From positions 2,064,001-2,128,000 of the forward strand of contig JBAMJR010000053.1 in NCBI GenBank assembly GCA_038501785.1: 64,000 nt of DNA. The letters run 5' to 3'. How positions within the stretch are numbered: position 1 is the stretch's first letter; every line of letters begins with the position of its first letter. Source of the stretch: Myoxocephalus aenaeus. Taxonomy: Eukaryota; Chordata; Actinopteri; Perciformes; Cottidae. A program made the translations under genes and the position numbers. Below are positions 24,246 through 40,300 of this stretch, piece after piece. Below the pieces are notes generated by a model, which made no database searches, was not told where the DNA came from, and saw nothing but the letters and a program-made list of their open reading frames with translations.

Positions 24246-25056
24246 CGCTTTTTTTTGTGGAAACAATCGCTCCTCACCGCTCATTGCTAACTATGTAATC
24301 AACGGAGATGACAGACGTCATTCTACATTTCTTTCCAGCAATCCTGTTAGATCTTCTGAAATGGTTAGTCGTGTCAGAGCACATCAAACGTAAACCCACC
24401 GGCGGCTTGGACTCAGACCTTATCAGCCGAGTGTGTGCCCTTCTGCCTTTGTAAGGATCAGATATCCAGTCAGTGAGAGTAAACCAGCTCCACAGCCCTG
24501 ATTATAACTGGGATTGGGCCATCATGACTGATTTTGAAGATCAGCACTTGGTCTGTGAGAGCCAGAACAAACGGGTTCAGGTTTCCCATCTTCCTGCCTG
24601 CTCTTTGAACCGCAGACCAATCAAAGCTGTCGCGATAAAAATCACACGTTTGATTTGCACGACTGGAATCTAGATCTGAGTGTGAGCTCGTAATCTGAGC
24701 GGATAAACGGGGAAATCTCAACGCGTGAAGCTCGTCTGCAAAGGTCGGTTGTTGCAAGTGGGAACGCAGACTCTTTTCACCGGGGAGTTTGGGTTTTAAA
24801 AGTCCTCTGGAGTCTTCCTGGGTGAAAGGAATAGTTAGACATGTTGGGAAAGACAACAGATGAGCAGACTGATAACACGCTCATATGTGTCTGCTGTATA
24901 TGAAGCTACTTGAACATTAGGCATTACAGCTAGGGTCCAGGTTTGAGGTTAATTTTGAAGTCTGGGATTTGAACTTTGGGTTCTGACTGAGCTAAAAGAA
25001 CAAATGAATGAGTGTGAGCGTTGTTTTGTCTGTATACTTCAAGCAAAGACACTCAC

Positions 25057-25119
25057 CTTCCCCATGCCTGCGTGAGCGTGCCCCATCTTGACCACCACAG
25101 GGTAGGAAGGGGTTGTAAC
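25057..25119 (-). CDS. SYN3: SYN3 exon (VTTPSYPVVVKMGHAHAGMGK)
   Basis: A 63-nt, 21-codon exon, phase 0/0, with acceptor gtcagcag and donor gtgagt. It encodes the conserved VVVKMGHAHAGMGK block of domain C; the Lys of VVVK and the glycine-rich GHAHAGMGK loop are part of the ATP-binding site in synapsin structures (family knowledge). This is the first SYN3 exon after the intron that hosts TIMP3. An adjacent in-frame alternative acceptor (ttgtcag, 3 nt upstream) could add one Gln. Confidence 0.95.
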
Positions 25120-28100
25120 CTGCTGACAAGAACATCAGATTATTAGCTGGGTGTGATAACCTTTCTCTTTCCAAAGCTGGGTTTGGCTGGAGGAGTTTGC
25201 ATGCGCTGTCTGAATATTCAATTTAAGTCTTCTTAAACATGCTTTAACTGATTCTTTTTTTTTTAGCCACTTGAGGATAGTGGAGAGGCAAGCTGTGAAC
25301 ACAGATTTAGATCCTACTGATAAGTCCAATATTCACTTTTCTTTCAGCTCGTTTTTTTCAGCATGAAGACCTGAAATCTGTCTCTGCTAATACTAAAGGC
25401 TAACTTTTGGTTTGGTGCTTACAGTTGTTATCAGAGTTTTGGTGCTGAAAACCCTTCGGTTTCTAAAAAAGTAACGGGAATGAGAGCTGACAGCAAAGTT
25501 GCGGGCCAAAAAAAAACAAAAAACAATGAGCTGAAAGAGAAACTGCAGAGTTGGGTGATACATATCTGTGGGTTAGCACAAATAAGACCTTTCACATTAC
25601 ACATTTAGTACATTTTCAATTAAACAATATTGATTTCACAGCTTCAAATAAAAATGCAAATGCAAATGTCAATGTGTTCGAATAAGAATGAAAAAAACGT
25701 GAATTCAAAAATGCTTTAAAGCTGCTTTGACCTTAAGATTACAACCTGCCTGTTAAAGCTTGGAAGCTGAGGGATCGTTGGTATCAACTGTTTGGAAATG
25801 GCTGCCACGCTAAGTAGGAACATTCAGAACTGTACTTGGTGTTCTAAATATACAGTAAGACAGACGTGTGGTAAACACCACATTGAGAGACAACCCAAAA
25901 GTGGAAAACTATTTCCTTCGCAACTGATTCGGATGTATACATGAAGTGTCCAGAACCGTGGCCTTGTAAAGAAACACTGGCTCTCGTGCCATCTCGCTGA
26001 ACTTATAGCTGCTCAGTTTAGGAGGCATGAGGTGGAGTCAGAAGAATGTTGGTTTATTACACAAAAGAGCGAGGTTCTGGGAAGCTGGGTGGAGGACCAC
26101 AGCTCATAGGGACGGGTTTGGATGAACCCGGCAGGCCGCAAACATGCCATTTCTCATAGTTTGTAGACTTAAAGTGGATGGATCATCAACAGATTACTTC
26201 AAACCTCCCTGTGGTTTAAACGCCCTTTGATGAATCCACTGATATGATTGTAAGTGGGATGTAATTTAGGAGGGACTTTTCCAGCTTCAAAAGCACTTTC
26301 AACACTCTTACTTGCGATAGCTCTTGGGCAACAACGCATGGTTATCTAAGAGGCTCTTCGGTCACGTATGTAGCACGTATGATGAAGAACGAACAGCGCT
26401 TTTGTGATCATTTATTGATGATGAAATAGAAGCGCTGCACAATCACTTCTATACATAACTGTCAAATAATTTAAATCGGAGGTTGGCGCCTTCAGTGTGG
26501 CTTTCAGGTAGACTGTCAAAAAAAAAGAAAAGAAGCAAAATTCAGAATGCTCCTGTGCATTTTCAAGTTATGTCGAACGTTTACACAAAGTCTAGAGTGG
26601 TAATCTCTGCATGGCACCTCAAGGTGAAGCCCACAATAAAATAAACATAGCAGGAGATAAAGTTCAGACCCGAGGCGCGAGGCCAATTCATGCATGGAGA
26701 TATACTGTGAGAGCTGACCTGCGAGGAGGAAGGGAACGCCTGAGCAGCTGCTTTCACTTCATCCAAACCCTCCCCGACAGCTGACAGGACTGTACATCCT
26801 AAAGTTGCTGTCAGCTTGTTTTACGCAGAGCCCTGAACAGACAGCATGCTGCTTGAGGGCGTGAGCGGCGAGTCCGTTGACAGGTTTCGACAGCGCAGGC
26901 CATGGCCGACACGCTGCCAAGATAAAGTGCACTCTTAATTGTCTCCATTATCGCTTCACAAGTGCCAGAATGCAGAAGGGAGGCGAGACTGTATCAAGGC
27001 GTCTACTTTGTAATCCACTTTCCAATGTTGTAGTGTCAGTAAGAGGCATTTAGTAACATGCAGGGATTGCAAAATGGGAGAATATAGCACGTTTTAATTA
27101 AATTGCATTTGTGTGTGCTAAAGTTACAATCCTGTTGATACGGGAGAAGTTTCAGTCGGTTGCAATCTGCAATCTCACCGCTGGATGTCTCCAAATCCTT
27201 CACACTGGACCTTTAAAGATTACGACTTTAAATTGCATTTGTTTGGGAACATGCACCACAAAGCTCATTATTTTAAATCTACTTCAGTTATATTTGTATA
27301 TGCTTCATGTCCTCAATTGTGTTTATTTCAATTACCACACAGCAGATCTGGGGTCAGGTATTATTACATAATAGAAAAGTGCTTGAGAGGGTTTACAGCT
27401 ATTTTGGCTCAACAGTGTATAACTCATAGTACTTTTAATTTACATACAAGAGATATTATAGACCAGCACAATCTGGCTTTAATCAAAGTGACCATGTTTT
27501 TCACTGCTGAAGAACAGATGTCAAAAGGTCCCTGACACGAGCCAGAAGACCACGTTGCCTGGCAGAGCAGCACCAGGGATTGACTGTAAAAGGTCTGCAA
27601 CAAACTATTAAATCAACACTGTAAGACTTTAGGTTAGCACCCCATAAAGATAGTGGACTCAAAAGAGACAGATGTAAAACATATATATTAAAAAAGAGAC
27701 TTGTAAAAGCTACTACTGTGCTACTACTGTGATTGTGACACAAAAGTACCTCCATGAGTTTGTCTGAAGCCTTATAATTAGTAGGAATTAAGTTGGTTTA
27801 ATTGCTTGCAACAAAACGAGATTGCAATCTATGTTCCTTACAAAGTAAGCCAGTCAGAAGTTCAACACCTCTACCGCGGCTACATGTGTGCGTCACATGA
27901 CGAACGGTAGGTCGCCTGAGGTTTTAGCGAGTGTCTGAGAAGAGCGCAGCAGGAGCACAGCGTTTGAGTGTTTTGGGTGGAAGGGGCTGAAAGCCACCCA
28001 CTCTGTCTGGACACGCTGCTTTCCTGCCATTCCCATCAGCGTGGCAATGACGGCAGACGCTGTACATGTCGGGGAGAGACGACCACATCCTCCGCTCCCG

Positions 28101-29821
28101 AAGAAACCGGAGCGTCAGACGGAGACGTGCGCTCACTGCTGTTTTCTGATGGACCCGCGGAACATAAACACAAGATTGCCTCAGTCCGAGAACATTTACG
28201 TTGGTGAGATCACATGGAAGCCATAAACCTTAAGTAATTCCTAACATGTTGACACTATATGAGTCAGACTGTCTGCAGGTTCATTCAGGCTGTTCCAGAG
28301 TCTGCATTTGGGCGGTTTTATAGGCCTGGTCAAGTCAGAAAGTGGTTAAATTCATAATTAAGAAACATGTGGTTCTAGATTTTTGGTGACGTTGGGGCTA
28401 CTTGTGGAGGTAGTTGGTAAACTACTGTATCTAGCAGGCTAACTGCTAACAACCGAGCAAGCCAGGAACATGGTGGCCAGCATAGTTCTCCAAGCTTTTT
28501 TCTATTCTTCTCCGAGCTGTGGCATTTACACCCCACTGACCATTTGTTCTCAGTGTTGTGCATCATTTCATTCATTAAAGAGTCCTTGAAGGGGTATAAA
28601 AGCTCTCTGAGCTAGCCAACTTGCTAGCTGTCAGATAGCAAGCGAGCAAGTAGAGTGCTTTCTTGAACCATAAATTCAGGCATCTAACCAAAAATCAATG
28701 GACTTTGCGGCGAGGGCATTCATGTAGCACTCTAAACAGCAAGTTCACAGAGTTTATTTAAGAAGACGTAGTTGTATCATTGACTCCTGTCTAAAACTTG
28801 TGGTGCAGTTTATACTCCAACAGAAAAACACATAAACAAGCTAACAAGCTGAGATAGCGAATCCACTGTGTGATTAATTTTTTCTTTTTTAAATGGCGGG
28901 GTGATTAGGGCATGTTAGGGTGTCATTGGTGTGAACTGTGGCTGGAGCCTTTCCCTCAGACATGAGGGAAGCTACTTTATGTGAAGAGTCTTCATTGTAA
29001 TTGATATTCGTCATGAGATTGTTCAAGTTTCCATCCTTAATAAGGCCTTGGTGGCCATCAGCGCACGTGACCTCTCAGACGTGGAAAGTTTCGGTTTAGA
29101 AAACTTCCGCTGACGGTTTCATCCCAGCTGCACGTGGTCCACTCTGCCTTTTGTTCCCAGCAGAAATCTGTAAAAGGCATCCAGTGTGGGAAAGACGTTA
29201 TGAAGTCACATGCTAAAGAAGCTAATTATATGGTGGGTGGGTGATTTCACCGGCCGAGGTTTCATTTCGTAACACACAGGTTTCCCTCATTTACCATAAA
29301 TGTGTCAGCAACCAGGCCTGGCACGGGATGGGAATACTTCGGGGAAGCCCATCCGCCCCCACACGCAACCCCTCCTTCTGACTCGACATGCAACGCTCGC
29401 TTTAGGTTTGGGATTGTAGCTCAGGTCAGTGTCTGAGGTAAGTCATGCCTCCGTAACTGCCAAAACACCTCTATACGACATTCCAATCCCAAACACGTTC
29501 ACCATAGTGGACTGGAAGTCTGCAGATCCCACAGTGAACAGTTTAAACCCAAGGGGACCAAGGACTGTTTTCAGGTCTGTTTGTAGGTCCAAACAAGTTG
29601 AAGCACATATTAGAACCACTCTAACCTATTATCAAAAGTTACTTTTCGTAGCTGCTCTGGAGCTTTTGATGGTATCATATCTGTCCTTAGAGTTCTATAC
29701 ATTCACTATTCCTACTAGATCTGCTGAGGAAGAAACTAAACCTTGTGTTGACTAGTCTGTCCACGACTGTTGCCGAGGTCCATCTACAGCTCAAATCTCT
29801 AAACTATTATGAACTGAAAAG

Positions 29822-31317
<1,496 letters not shown>

Positions 31318-31739
31318 TCATTTCAAAGATTCAATAATTGTATTTAAATGTGTCAGACGCTGAGGACCAAGCTGCGTTATGTGACGCCTCAGCGATGACA
31401 GCGGGTTGCATGTGACTCAGCAATGGCTACTTGAATTCTGTCTGTACGTTAAAGAGAAAGTAAAGCCGAATAGCTTTGCATAAAGACTAGAAGCAAAGAG
31501 AAGCGTGAAAAGTGAGAAAAAAGGATCCCTACCAGCACCTTTCAAGCTCATGTTATATCGCTTTTGTTTCATCCGGACAAAAACCAAGACAGAAAATAAC
31601 GAGGTATGTTTTTTACGGGGAGTGACGCACGGGACTGCTTCTTGGCGGAAGGTTGCGTTTTAACACTTCTTGTACAAACTAGGTATTAGTGATCTTAATA
31701 GGTGCTGTTTTTCTTCCTGTTAGACCGACCCAGGACAGC

Positions 31740-31800
31740 TGTTTCCAGAAAGCAGAAACCAGAAAGTGCATTTTCCAAAATATCAAACTATTCCTTTATA
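31740..31800 (+). repeat. fragment of the dispersed inverted-repeat family
   Basis: GTGCATTTTCCAAAATATCA then AACTATTCCTTTA matches the 3' terminus of the family seen in TIMP3 introns. Confidence 0.45.
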
Positions 31801-34800
31801 TCGAGAGTTAACAGCTCATTTCTGTGAACTTTCTAATGTATGCTCAGGTATCACTTTTCACAAATCTCCCACATTCCTCATGCCATTGAACAAGTCAACT
31901 TGACGGCCTTATCTGGTAGGAATCACAATTGACGGTTGTCCTGTTCGCGGTGAAACAACGACAGATGTGTTGATCTTAATCTGTATTTAAGATAAACTGA
32001 AATAACTCTCAAGTGAACAAAACAGGTGCAGGCTAAATTCCTCGGGCTGTAAACCTTCAAAACAAATTGTACACGTGTTCCCAAACTAGGAGTGACACAA
32101 ACATGACACATAGTGGTTCCTGGACACGCCCCCATAACAGACTTTTTACGAGTTGTCTTGGTAACCCCCGGGGCTAACATCCGCCATAAACGGCAACAAA
32201 CAGAAGATGCCCGTTGCGTTAGAGTGTATAGAGTTAAGGCCTTCTAATGGGGCATGGTAATTATTGTTGTGGAATTTAAGCTCATCTGGCTTCCATTAGG
32301 GTCCGTCCTGGAGTATTTCCATGAGGAAGACAGCTGTCTGGAAAACACAACTTATTCCCGAGGATGGAAGTTTCCAGGGCGGATGCTTCCTGACAACACT
32401 GAGGTGTTGATGGAGACGTGACGGCGATGGTTGGTGGCGTCTTCTGTGGTCAAGCCACCTGCTCCGTCATCACAACTTGTGATCGCACAGTATCACGTTT
32501 ATCTTTTACATTATCATTAATGTACAATAAGTACCATACAGTAGGGATTCAGTCTATAGCGAGTCAACAAAACTTCATGACTGTCATGCTTCTGACACTA
32601 ATGAAAGGCGCCTTGCTTTCTGGGACAATGAAACAGCAACAATTTGTTTAAAAATTCACTCAGATTGATGAAATAATTCAATAAACAACCATCTGTACAG
32701 TGTATGTTATTAATTACAAGTTGACTCTGTCAGATCATCAAAGCAACTGCTGCAGAAAGGGGTGCAATGCATCACAAATCTAATATAATCACTTTAGAAA
32801 TGCCCCACTAACAACTTCTTTTGCTGATCAGATTGCTGATTGCTGATACAGATCATTTTTGTTGTTGTTGTTTTGATCACAGATCAAGCACGGTCCATTA
32901 CACCACTAGCTGCAGATCACGAACAATGTCACTAAAAGCCAGAACAAGTATCTTGTTGGTTGTTTTGTGGAAGTTGCCATGACCGTCGGTGTCTTTGTGG
33001 AGGTTGTTAAAGTGCAGGCTGTTAAAATTGTACTTGGACCGTCATGAAAGTTGGTATTGACATTCATGGTCCCCTCAGGATCATCATGAAACCATCCCAA
33101 GCAATGTGGCCCATACAGTATAGGACTGGTCACCATTTGCTGTTTCATTCAGTATCTCTCTACAACTTCCTTCACTTTCAACAATCTCCACCTGTAGGAG
33201 GAAACCCAAGCAGCCCATGCTGACCTCCCACAGGTCTTGTGGTTTCCAGGAAGAATAAGCCACTGGAGGAAAAGAGCAGTGCAGACCCAGGACTTCCTTT
33301 AATGTGCGTTGCTCATTGTTAACGCTGCAACTGACAATTTCAGAGGCAAGATTGGAGTTGGAGTTGACAGACGACGCGTACGACCGGATTGTTTTTAAAG
33401 TACAGACCTTTGTTTCCCCCCACTTCTGCTCTCCACACGGACCGTTAAACTGCATTTAACCAAAGCCTGCTCAAGCGTGATGAGTCAGTATGACTTGGAC
33501 TACAAACACAAAACCAGAATGCTTCCAAGATCAAAATCTTATGCAATAGTTACATTTTGCATATGAATGCAGACTCTGTTAATAGAGATTAGCTCATAAA
33601 CTAAACCATAACCCCTACACACACACAACTCTAAATCCTCCTTTATGTTGTTTTATTCTGACAAAAATTGCACTTATAAGAGAGTAGCTTGTAATATCTC
33701 AGTGATCTCACGTGGTTAATATTACAGATGGTTAACCAATATAATTTAATAACAGAACGCAGACACTACTAGAGTCCAGTCCATTCACTGTTAAATAAAC
33801 AGAGATTTGTTTGAAAGTCAGTGTTAAGTACATGTCCAGACTGTACTAAAGCAGAGCTATTTCAGTCTGGCTTCTCTGCGGTGGTGCTGTAATAGGGAAC
33901 TGGACGAGCCTTATTAGCACTAATCAATTCACTAACCTACATTCCTGCTTTAGAAGAAAAAAGGACAGACGGGCCTCTGGCGAGCCAATCCTGCAAAACC
34001 CATCAACGCTGTGCCACATTCCTCTCAGTCGAAAAGGAAAAGTGATGTTTCTATCCCATTTTCCAGGGGCTCCTGCAGTATTAGGTCTCGGAAAAAAGGC
34101 TGAGCAGAAATGAGGTGACTGTGTGGCGTTTTGGATTCCCTGTGCCATGATCCAAGGGCTGAATGGAATCATTCAGTCAATGCTTTCAGCTCGGCGATGC
34201 TGGTGAAAACAATCAGGGATCCAAACCCACATCTGGGAGCAACGTGACAGATATAAGTGTACCTTAACAGGCAGATAGAAGTGACATGTATTTGTCCCTG
34301 GTACTTCTCATTCTTCTCCTTTTCTCCAACCACATTCACACACAGGGAGGTCAGAGGTCAGAGTCTCACATTGCTGGTAGTTCCATGCCACACATGAAAG
34401 TGTCCTCGCAACAATTCAGTCGCCTTTCTGTAACCGCGTGGTTTCCAAGAAAACATGCGACGCAGTCTTTCCTTGAATATTTCCTTCTCGTCTCCACAGA
34501 AATCACATGGTATGAAGGAAGCTGGGTCCTTTAAACCTGCAGTCTCATTGCAACATTCAGCAGATGTTGGGAGTCTGGAGTTTTGTTTTAACTACCAGCA
34601 AACTGGGCTTTGCCACCGTTTTATGCAACGTTGTTGAGAATAACACAACTCGCCAAAGCATACATCCTTGAGGAAGTTATTTTCAAAAGCAGTAACAAGC
34701 ACAGTAGGAAAATAAACTGTTTGAATGGTCCAAAAGTAAACTCATTCTGTTTATTTCACCTGTAAACCATGTTATATAGACCCCAGGGTTAGAATCAAAC

Positions 34801-37023
34801 ATTCTCTCCAGAGTTTATACATTATAAATGGTCAAACCATAAGTGTATCAGGTTTCTAATGGGCGCCGTGAGACAGTTTAAGGAGGCTGTGTGAAGGGAG
34901 ATATGTCAAGGAGCCAAAGAAACTGCATCAGGAACTCTGAGACCCTTTTGCGGCCCATGGCACTCCTTCTCAGAGTCATGTCCATCTCCAATAAACGACC
35001 ATAAATCCCTTCAGAACTTGCATAAAAATGATAGCTTTAGTATCAAAGTAAATCACGGATGTTTGTGCATCCATCCAAATGTGTGCACACTGCAAACTGG
35101 GACTGCTAATAGCTAACTCTGCATACTTTTAAGGGTGCCAATTTGTCGAAATGTAAACACAACCAAAGCTCAAGCTGTCGCTGAAGCATTCTGGTAATCG
35201 TAGTTACAGCACTTGCGTGATAAACATGATCATAAGGGCAGCTCCATAAAAGTGCAACAGGTGCAAACGCTGAAGCTGCATTCTCTACACACTCACTCAA
35301 AAGTCACAAAACGTGACAGCGGCTTTAGGACACACGAAATAATCATCTGTTGCTGATGAGGCGCAGTAAATGAGTGCGCGGAGAGAGGAGTCAGCAACGT
35401 ATTCTGACAGCAGGGGAAGGAAAGGCGGGCTTCTGCAGAGCGCATACCAGGGCTCAGCACAAATGTCAGCGCCGCCACTGTTTTCAATTAAGACACGGTA
35501 CATAGGGAGGAGAGGGGAGGGACATCAAGGAGGAAGATGTTTTTGAACAGCTGGATGTAGCAAAGCTCGTCCGTATTTAAACCGGCTGTGCAAGCAGCAG
35601 GAACGGGTGCTACTCCGATATTAAAGCAATGACTGTGATACACTTAGTTTTCAGTCAGTAGAGAGCTGGCTGTGAAACCCTTTTAACATGGTTCAATCAC
35701 AGAAAAGGTTTCAGAATATGTTATCTCCACCTGGATTTACTTCTAAATGCAAATGGTGATGATCATGCTGACTGGCTGATAAGTAACACAAGGACTACTT
35801 GAGCAAAATTTAGGAGGGAAACAGGCCACGTTGTGCTCCTTTAAGTGCATCAGGGCGCTACGGGGCAATCACATTGGTGACATGCCATCACGGTGTGCAG
35901 GAAGCTTTGTAGATATGTGTCCATGCGCTCCAAACGTGGTCTGAGAAAGGCCACGCAGAGGAATTTGGCAATTACTGGAGAATGGAATGGAATTTGAAGA
36001 ATTCATCTTTATCTATATTTATATATTTCAAAAAATATGTATTTGACAAGTAGTATAGTAAGACATATTCATATATTGAAAGAAGTGTCTTGAACAAAGG
36101 AATCCAGAGAAATCATTTCAGATTTTATCCGCCATGATTTAAGAGTTAGTTATGGAATGTAAACGCAAAGCTTTTTTAATTGCCAGGTGGCGCCGCTTTT
36201 CACACTAAATGGTAACTTCCTGCTTTACCCATTGCCTATCCAACAATTTACCAGTTGTTGCAGTGAGGAAAAAAAAAATAAGATTTAAAAAGCACAACAA
36301 AAAACAAGAGTAATTTTAGTTTTTTGTTTCCTACAGCAGTACGTGGACCCCTTAGACTCCCCATGCTGGAAGTCTGGACCCTCACATTGGGAACCGCTAC
36401 GCCACAGAAATATCGACAGGATACGTCAACTTTATGACACCATTAACATTAACAGAGAAGGGATTGTGTTTGAGATCAAACAGATTGTTGAGGGCATTTG
36501 CATTAGATCAACAAAGGTATCTATTTCTAAATCAAATGAGCAACGTCAGGAGAAACAAAAAGACACTGTTTTTGTAAGCTATCTAAACACCATTATGAAT
36601 TTCTTAAACGGCTAGAAAAAAAGAATGTCGTTACACGACTGTTTCCACGCTGCGCGCAAATGTTTGTGTAGCGTCCCCCGTCTGGTTAGCGGGGGATTCC
36701 AGTCGTAAAAAACAAATGTGGGATGACTTGCCTCCTGCTGTGGTTTGTCTTGCAAATCATGGTGACCTATGGTCAGCTCCGCCCACACCCTCTGGTCTCA
36801 GCCAGGGGAAGGTTCATCAGCGCCCACAGAAACACTGAGGCATCCAGAAGAAGAGCTTTCACCGGGAAAACTCCCAACAACAGCACATCACAGCTCCAAA
36901 CAAATATCGGTGAGGCGTGTGAGAATCTCCCTATTGATGTTAGTGTATTTTCTTGTTGTCTTTGGGGGCAACGTAGCAAATGCAGTCACATGATGCAATG
37001 TCCAGATTTGTATTACTGATCTA

Positions 37024-37342
37024 AAACCGCGATCCCCAACCTGTGAGTCGCGACGCCTCCAAGGGTCCCAAGATAAATCTACGGGGTCACGCGATAATTA
37101 AATGGATGAGAAAGAAAAACACACAGTATTTTTTTGTTACACAACGTTCTGTTTCTCCAAGTTGTTTTCCTGGTAAAACTCTTACAAGAGAAGAAACGGA
37201 ACCTTTCAAATTAAACCTCCAAGTGACTGTGTCCGAGGAGGAATAACCCGACTGTGCTTAGGTCAAATCCTTTGATGATGGATCACAAGTGGACGTTGCT
37301 TCATTTAAAAAGGGTCACAAGTCGGTTGCCAAACCTTCAACC
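37024..37342 (+). repeat. hAT-like non-autonomous repeat (tentative)
   Basis: Starts AAACCGCGATCCCCAACCTG and continues TGAGTCGCGACGCCTCCAAG, wording close to the termini of hAT-type repeats (CCAACCTGTGGGTCGCGAC). It ends near GGGTCACAAGTCGGTTGCCA. The two ends are only weakly inverted, and no target-site duplication was identified. Confidence 0.35.
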
Positions 37343-40300
37343 TGCATTAATTCATTACTTGGCACAACACTGACATATTATCACCGTATAATGTTGCTCT
37401 AGCTTAACTGTTGCCTATTTATACATCCAGTAAACATAGAGCAGCATTAAGTTCATTTGGAGTCGTGTCTCTGGCCACTTGATGAATGCGAGTCCAATAC
37501 TCGCTCCCCTTTAGCGTTGCTTTGCTCCCCACCAACCAAATATCTGGCTCTTTAGCTGCTAAATGCTCCACTGTGTTCACCAGCTAGTCACTGACTTTGT
37601 TTATCTGCTTTTTGCTGAATGACGCTAGAGACGCTGAATGCAGAGACTGAACCTGAACAGTAAACATGTCGGTCTCTAAAACCCAAACGACACACTGAAA
37701 GACACTATAACTATGCAGAACTGTAGGGAAGCTGCACTGTCGAGTGATAAATAGATGTGCATTTAATACTACGAGTGACACCTTTTCACATAACACACAA
37801 TCATTGGATCCATTCTTGAGATCATCTTTAAAATACCAAACATCCATTGTAGAAGAGGAATGATGGCCAATTTCTCTTTGAAGTCCATGCTACACCCAAA
37901 GTAGGTAAGAATAGACCATAATGCAGTGCAACAAGACTGATTGAGCAGAGTGGCATATCTGCAATCATAATATACGGCTGATGTATTTTGAAGTGCTTGA
38001 ATAAACTACGTCTCACGATTATTGCTTGAATGAAGTGATAATTCACAGGTCTCACAGGACTCTTTTAGTGTTTCTTTAAATGCTAAGTCATAAACAGTCA
38101 TTTCTGTGGCATTTTCCACTTCCCACTGAGACGTAATACTCTTAAAATAATAGCTCTTCTTCGAGCAAAGGCCAGATGACTCATTTCTAAGACAGTAACT
38201 CATTAATTGCCCCCTTCCTGTCAGACATCACGGGTAGATAACACAACCCTCCAATGGTTTGGGAATGAAACGCTACATATGCTGAGACCAGAGGAAACAA
38301 CGGACAGGGATCTCCCGACACTGTGATGTCATTTTCTAAATTTAACCATCTGCCTGAATCCCTCCACCCTCCCACTGTGAGACGTCAGCACCCTGTGGAC
38401 CTCGTTGACACCCTTGACCTCTGACCTGCTGGTGATTCACTGGTTCTCCCTCAAACCAGCTTCCCTAAATTAACTTTCTTTGTCGTCCTCCCACACACAC
38501 CTTCTCTCCGCTGCTCAGGTTTCTGGGAAGAAGAAAAAAACTCTTTTTACAGTATTCTGAGCAGAAGAAACACTGTCTTCCAAATGAACTCTACTTAATA
38601 GGGCTCACTCTGACAGCTAAGAAGGACGAACACGCTGGTTTATAGAGGAGCAGTATGGGTAAACACACTCCTCGGTTTGTTCTCCTGTCTCAAAACAGTT
38701 TAAGTGGTTATCTGAGGAACACATTTGGCTTTCAGTCTCAATCTTTCCAAGAGCCCATCACTGCTTATACTGCATTCCCAGTGATTCCCTGCCGATCAAA
38801 CACTGACCAATAATAACCGTAGGTGTTTCCGCCAATGAGGTATGAATGACGCGTATAGTGGGACACTTTCTCCAGCCCAGGTTTGTCCAAAACTAAAGGT
38901 AGCTTGCCAAAGACAGTAGTTTCCTGTGCTAGCTGGAGGGATGTAGCTAGCCAGCATTGTGGCGTCACAACCCAATATTCACAGTTAAGTGTTCATTTCC
39001 ATGTATTCCGGGGAACATGCCAACACGTCACAGAGCAACGTTCGTTTGGACTTGTGTTTATACTCGCTTGACACATGTACATCCACTATTCACGCGCCTT
39101 TCAACTCGGCCTTGCTCTCCAGCCAGCTCTAGCTGCAAATACTCCACTATGTTCACCAGCTAACTTTGTCGGTCAGATATGTGGTGCTGGATAGCTTTTT
39201 CACTTTAAACAAATGCCTTGCTCGGCTGAGAAATAGGTTGGTGTGAACGCTGGTAGTGAATCAAAGCGGTTAAGTTGCAGGCCATGAAGCCGAAACGATG
39301 AGCTGAAAGATGCTAAAATGCTGCTTCGAGCTGGGAAAAGCTTCAGTCAGGTGGTGATCTTCTGTGGTTTTGTCACTATGAACACACCTCTTACATGAAC
39401 TTCAATGGGTTCGATCGGTTCTTTTGCGCCATAGTCCCCAAAGTACTTATAAGTCCCATTTTCCACAGGTCACATTCTGCTACTAAACGAGTATTTTCCG
39501 ACATATTCAGAGGAAAATGTACTTTCTTTCTCCGTCTCAGCAACACACTCACGAGATCTCACAACTAACGCTCACGAACATCGCAAAATAATTTTCATAA
39601 TGCAAAATATGGCTGTTAGCTGTATAGATATGTAATGCAATGACCACGCCCACTTAGGGGACAGGAGGTGTATTCCATTTCAAGCCATTGGCGGACCTTG
39701 TAATGTGTTATCGTTTGAAATAGAGTATCTTTGATAAAGTAGGGCAGCTGCAAGTTTATATGTAATATAAGTAATAGATTTCTTCCTCTATGACTGGACT
39801 GTTCACTTTGGCTCCATGCGCCTGACAACATTCATTTGAGTCAAGAGCGCGAACATTTCCACATTTCACTTTCATTTGGTTTTAAATGTCAGCCCAAAGA
39901 TTGGGTGTAATTAAACCCAAAAAGTATATCACTTATATGTTCACTTGCTGCGATGACATAGTTTGCCGGATACAAGCAGTATACGACTGAAGCTTTAAAC
40001 CATTTAGTTTTTACTGGGCTCTGTGTCGGACCCAGTTTAGGCATTCCCTCAACCTTAAGGAATTCCTCAAAGCTATTTCCATGCGGTCATATGCCCATGT
40101 TTATGGTTAGGCTCTGTGTCTCATGCCGTAATACAACATAGTCATTTTGTGGGGTTTCCTGACCGCGCGCACACCAAATATGTACAGTAGAGTACAAGAG
40201 GGGACCCTGCGTCTGAGCAGTGAGCGCTGCGGTTGCATTTGGCCCGCCTGAGTAGGAAGTTACTGACTGTTCATCATATTTTATTGTAGGGGGGAGTCCC

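Larger units (their letters stand above)
20231..25056. other. SYN3 intron, non-coding
   Basis: No extra exon recognised. It contains an LTR-like segment (23419-23776), a (GA)n array (24191-24243) and a reverse-oriented fragment of the dispersed inverted-repeat family (about 24823-24910, GGAATAGTTAGACATGTTGG). The remainder looks unique and AT-rich. Confidence 0.5.

Noticed and set aside
36343..37019. Two 90-98-codon frames as a possible small gene
   Set aside because: No promoter, splice or domain support; repeat-like sequence follows directly at 37.02 kb.
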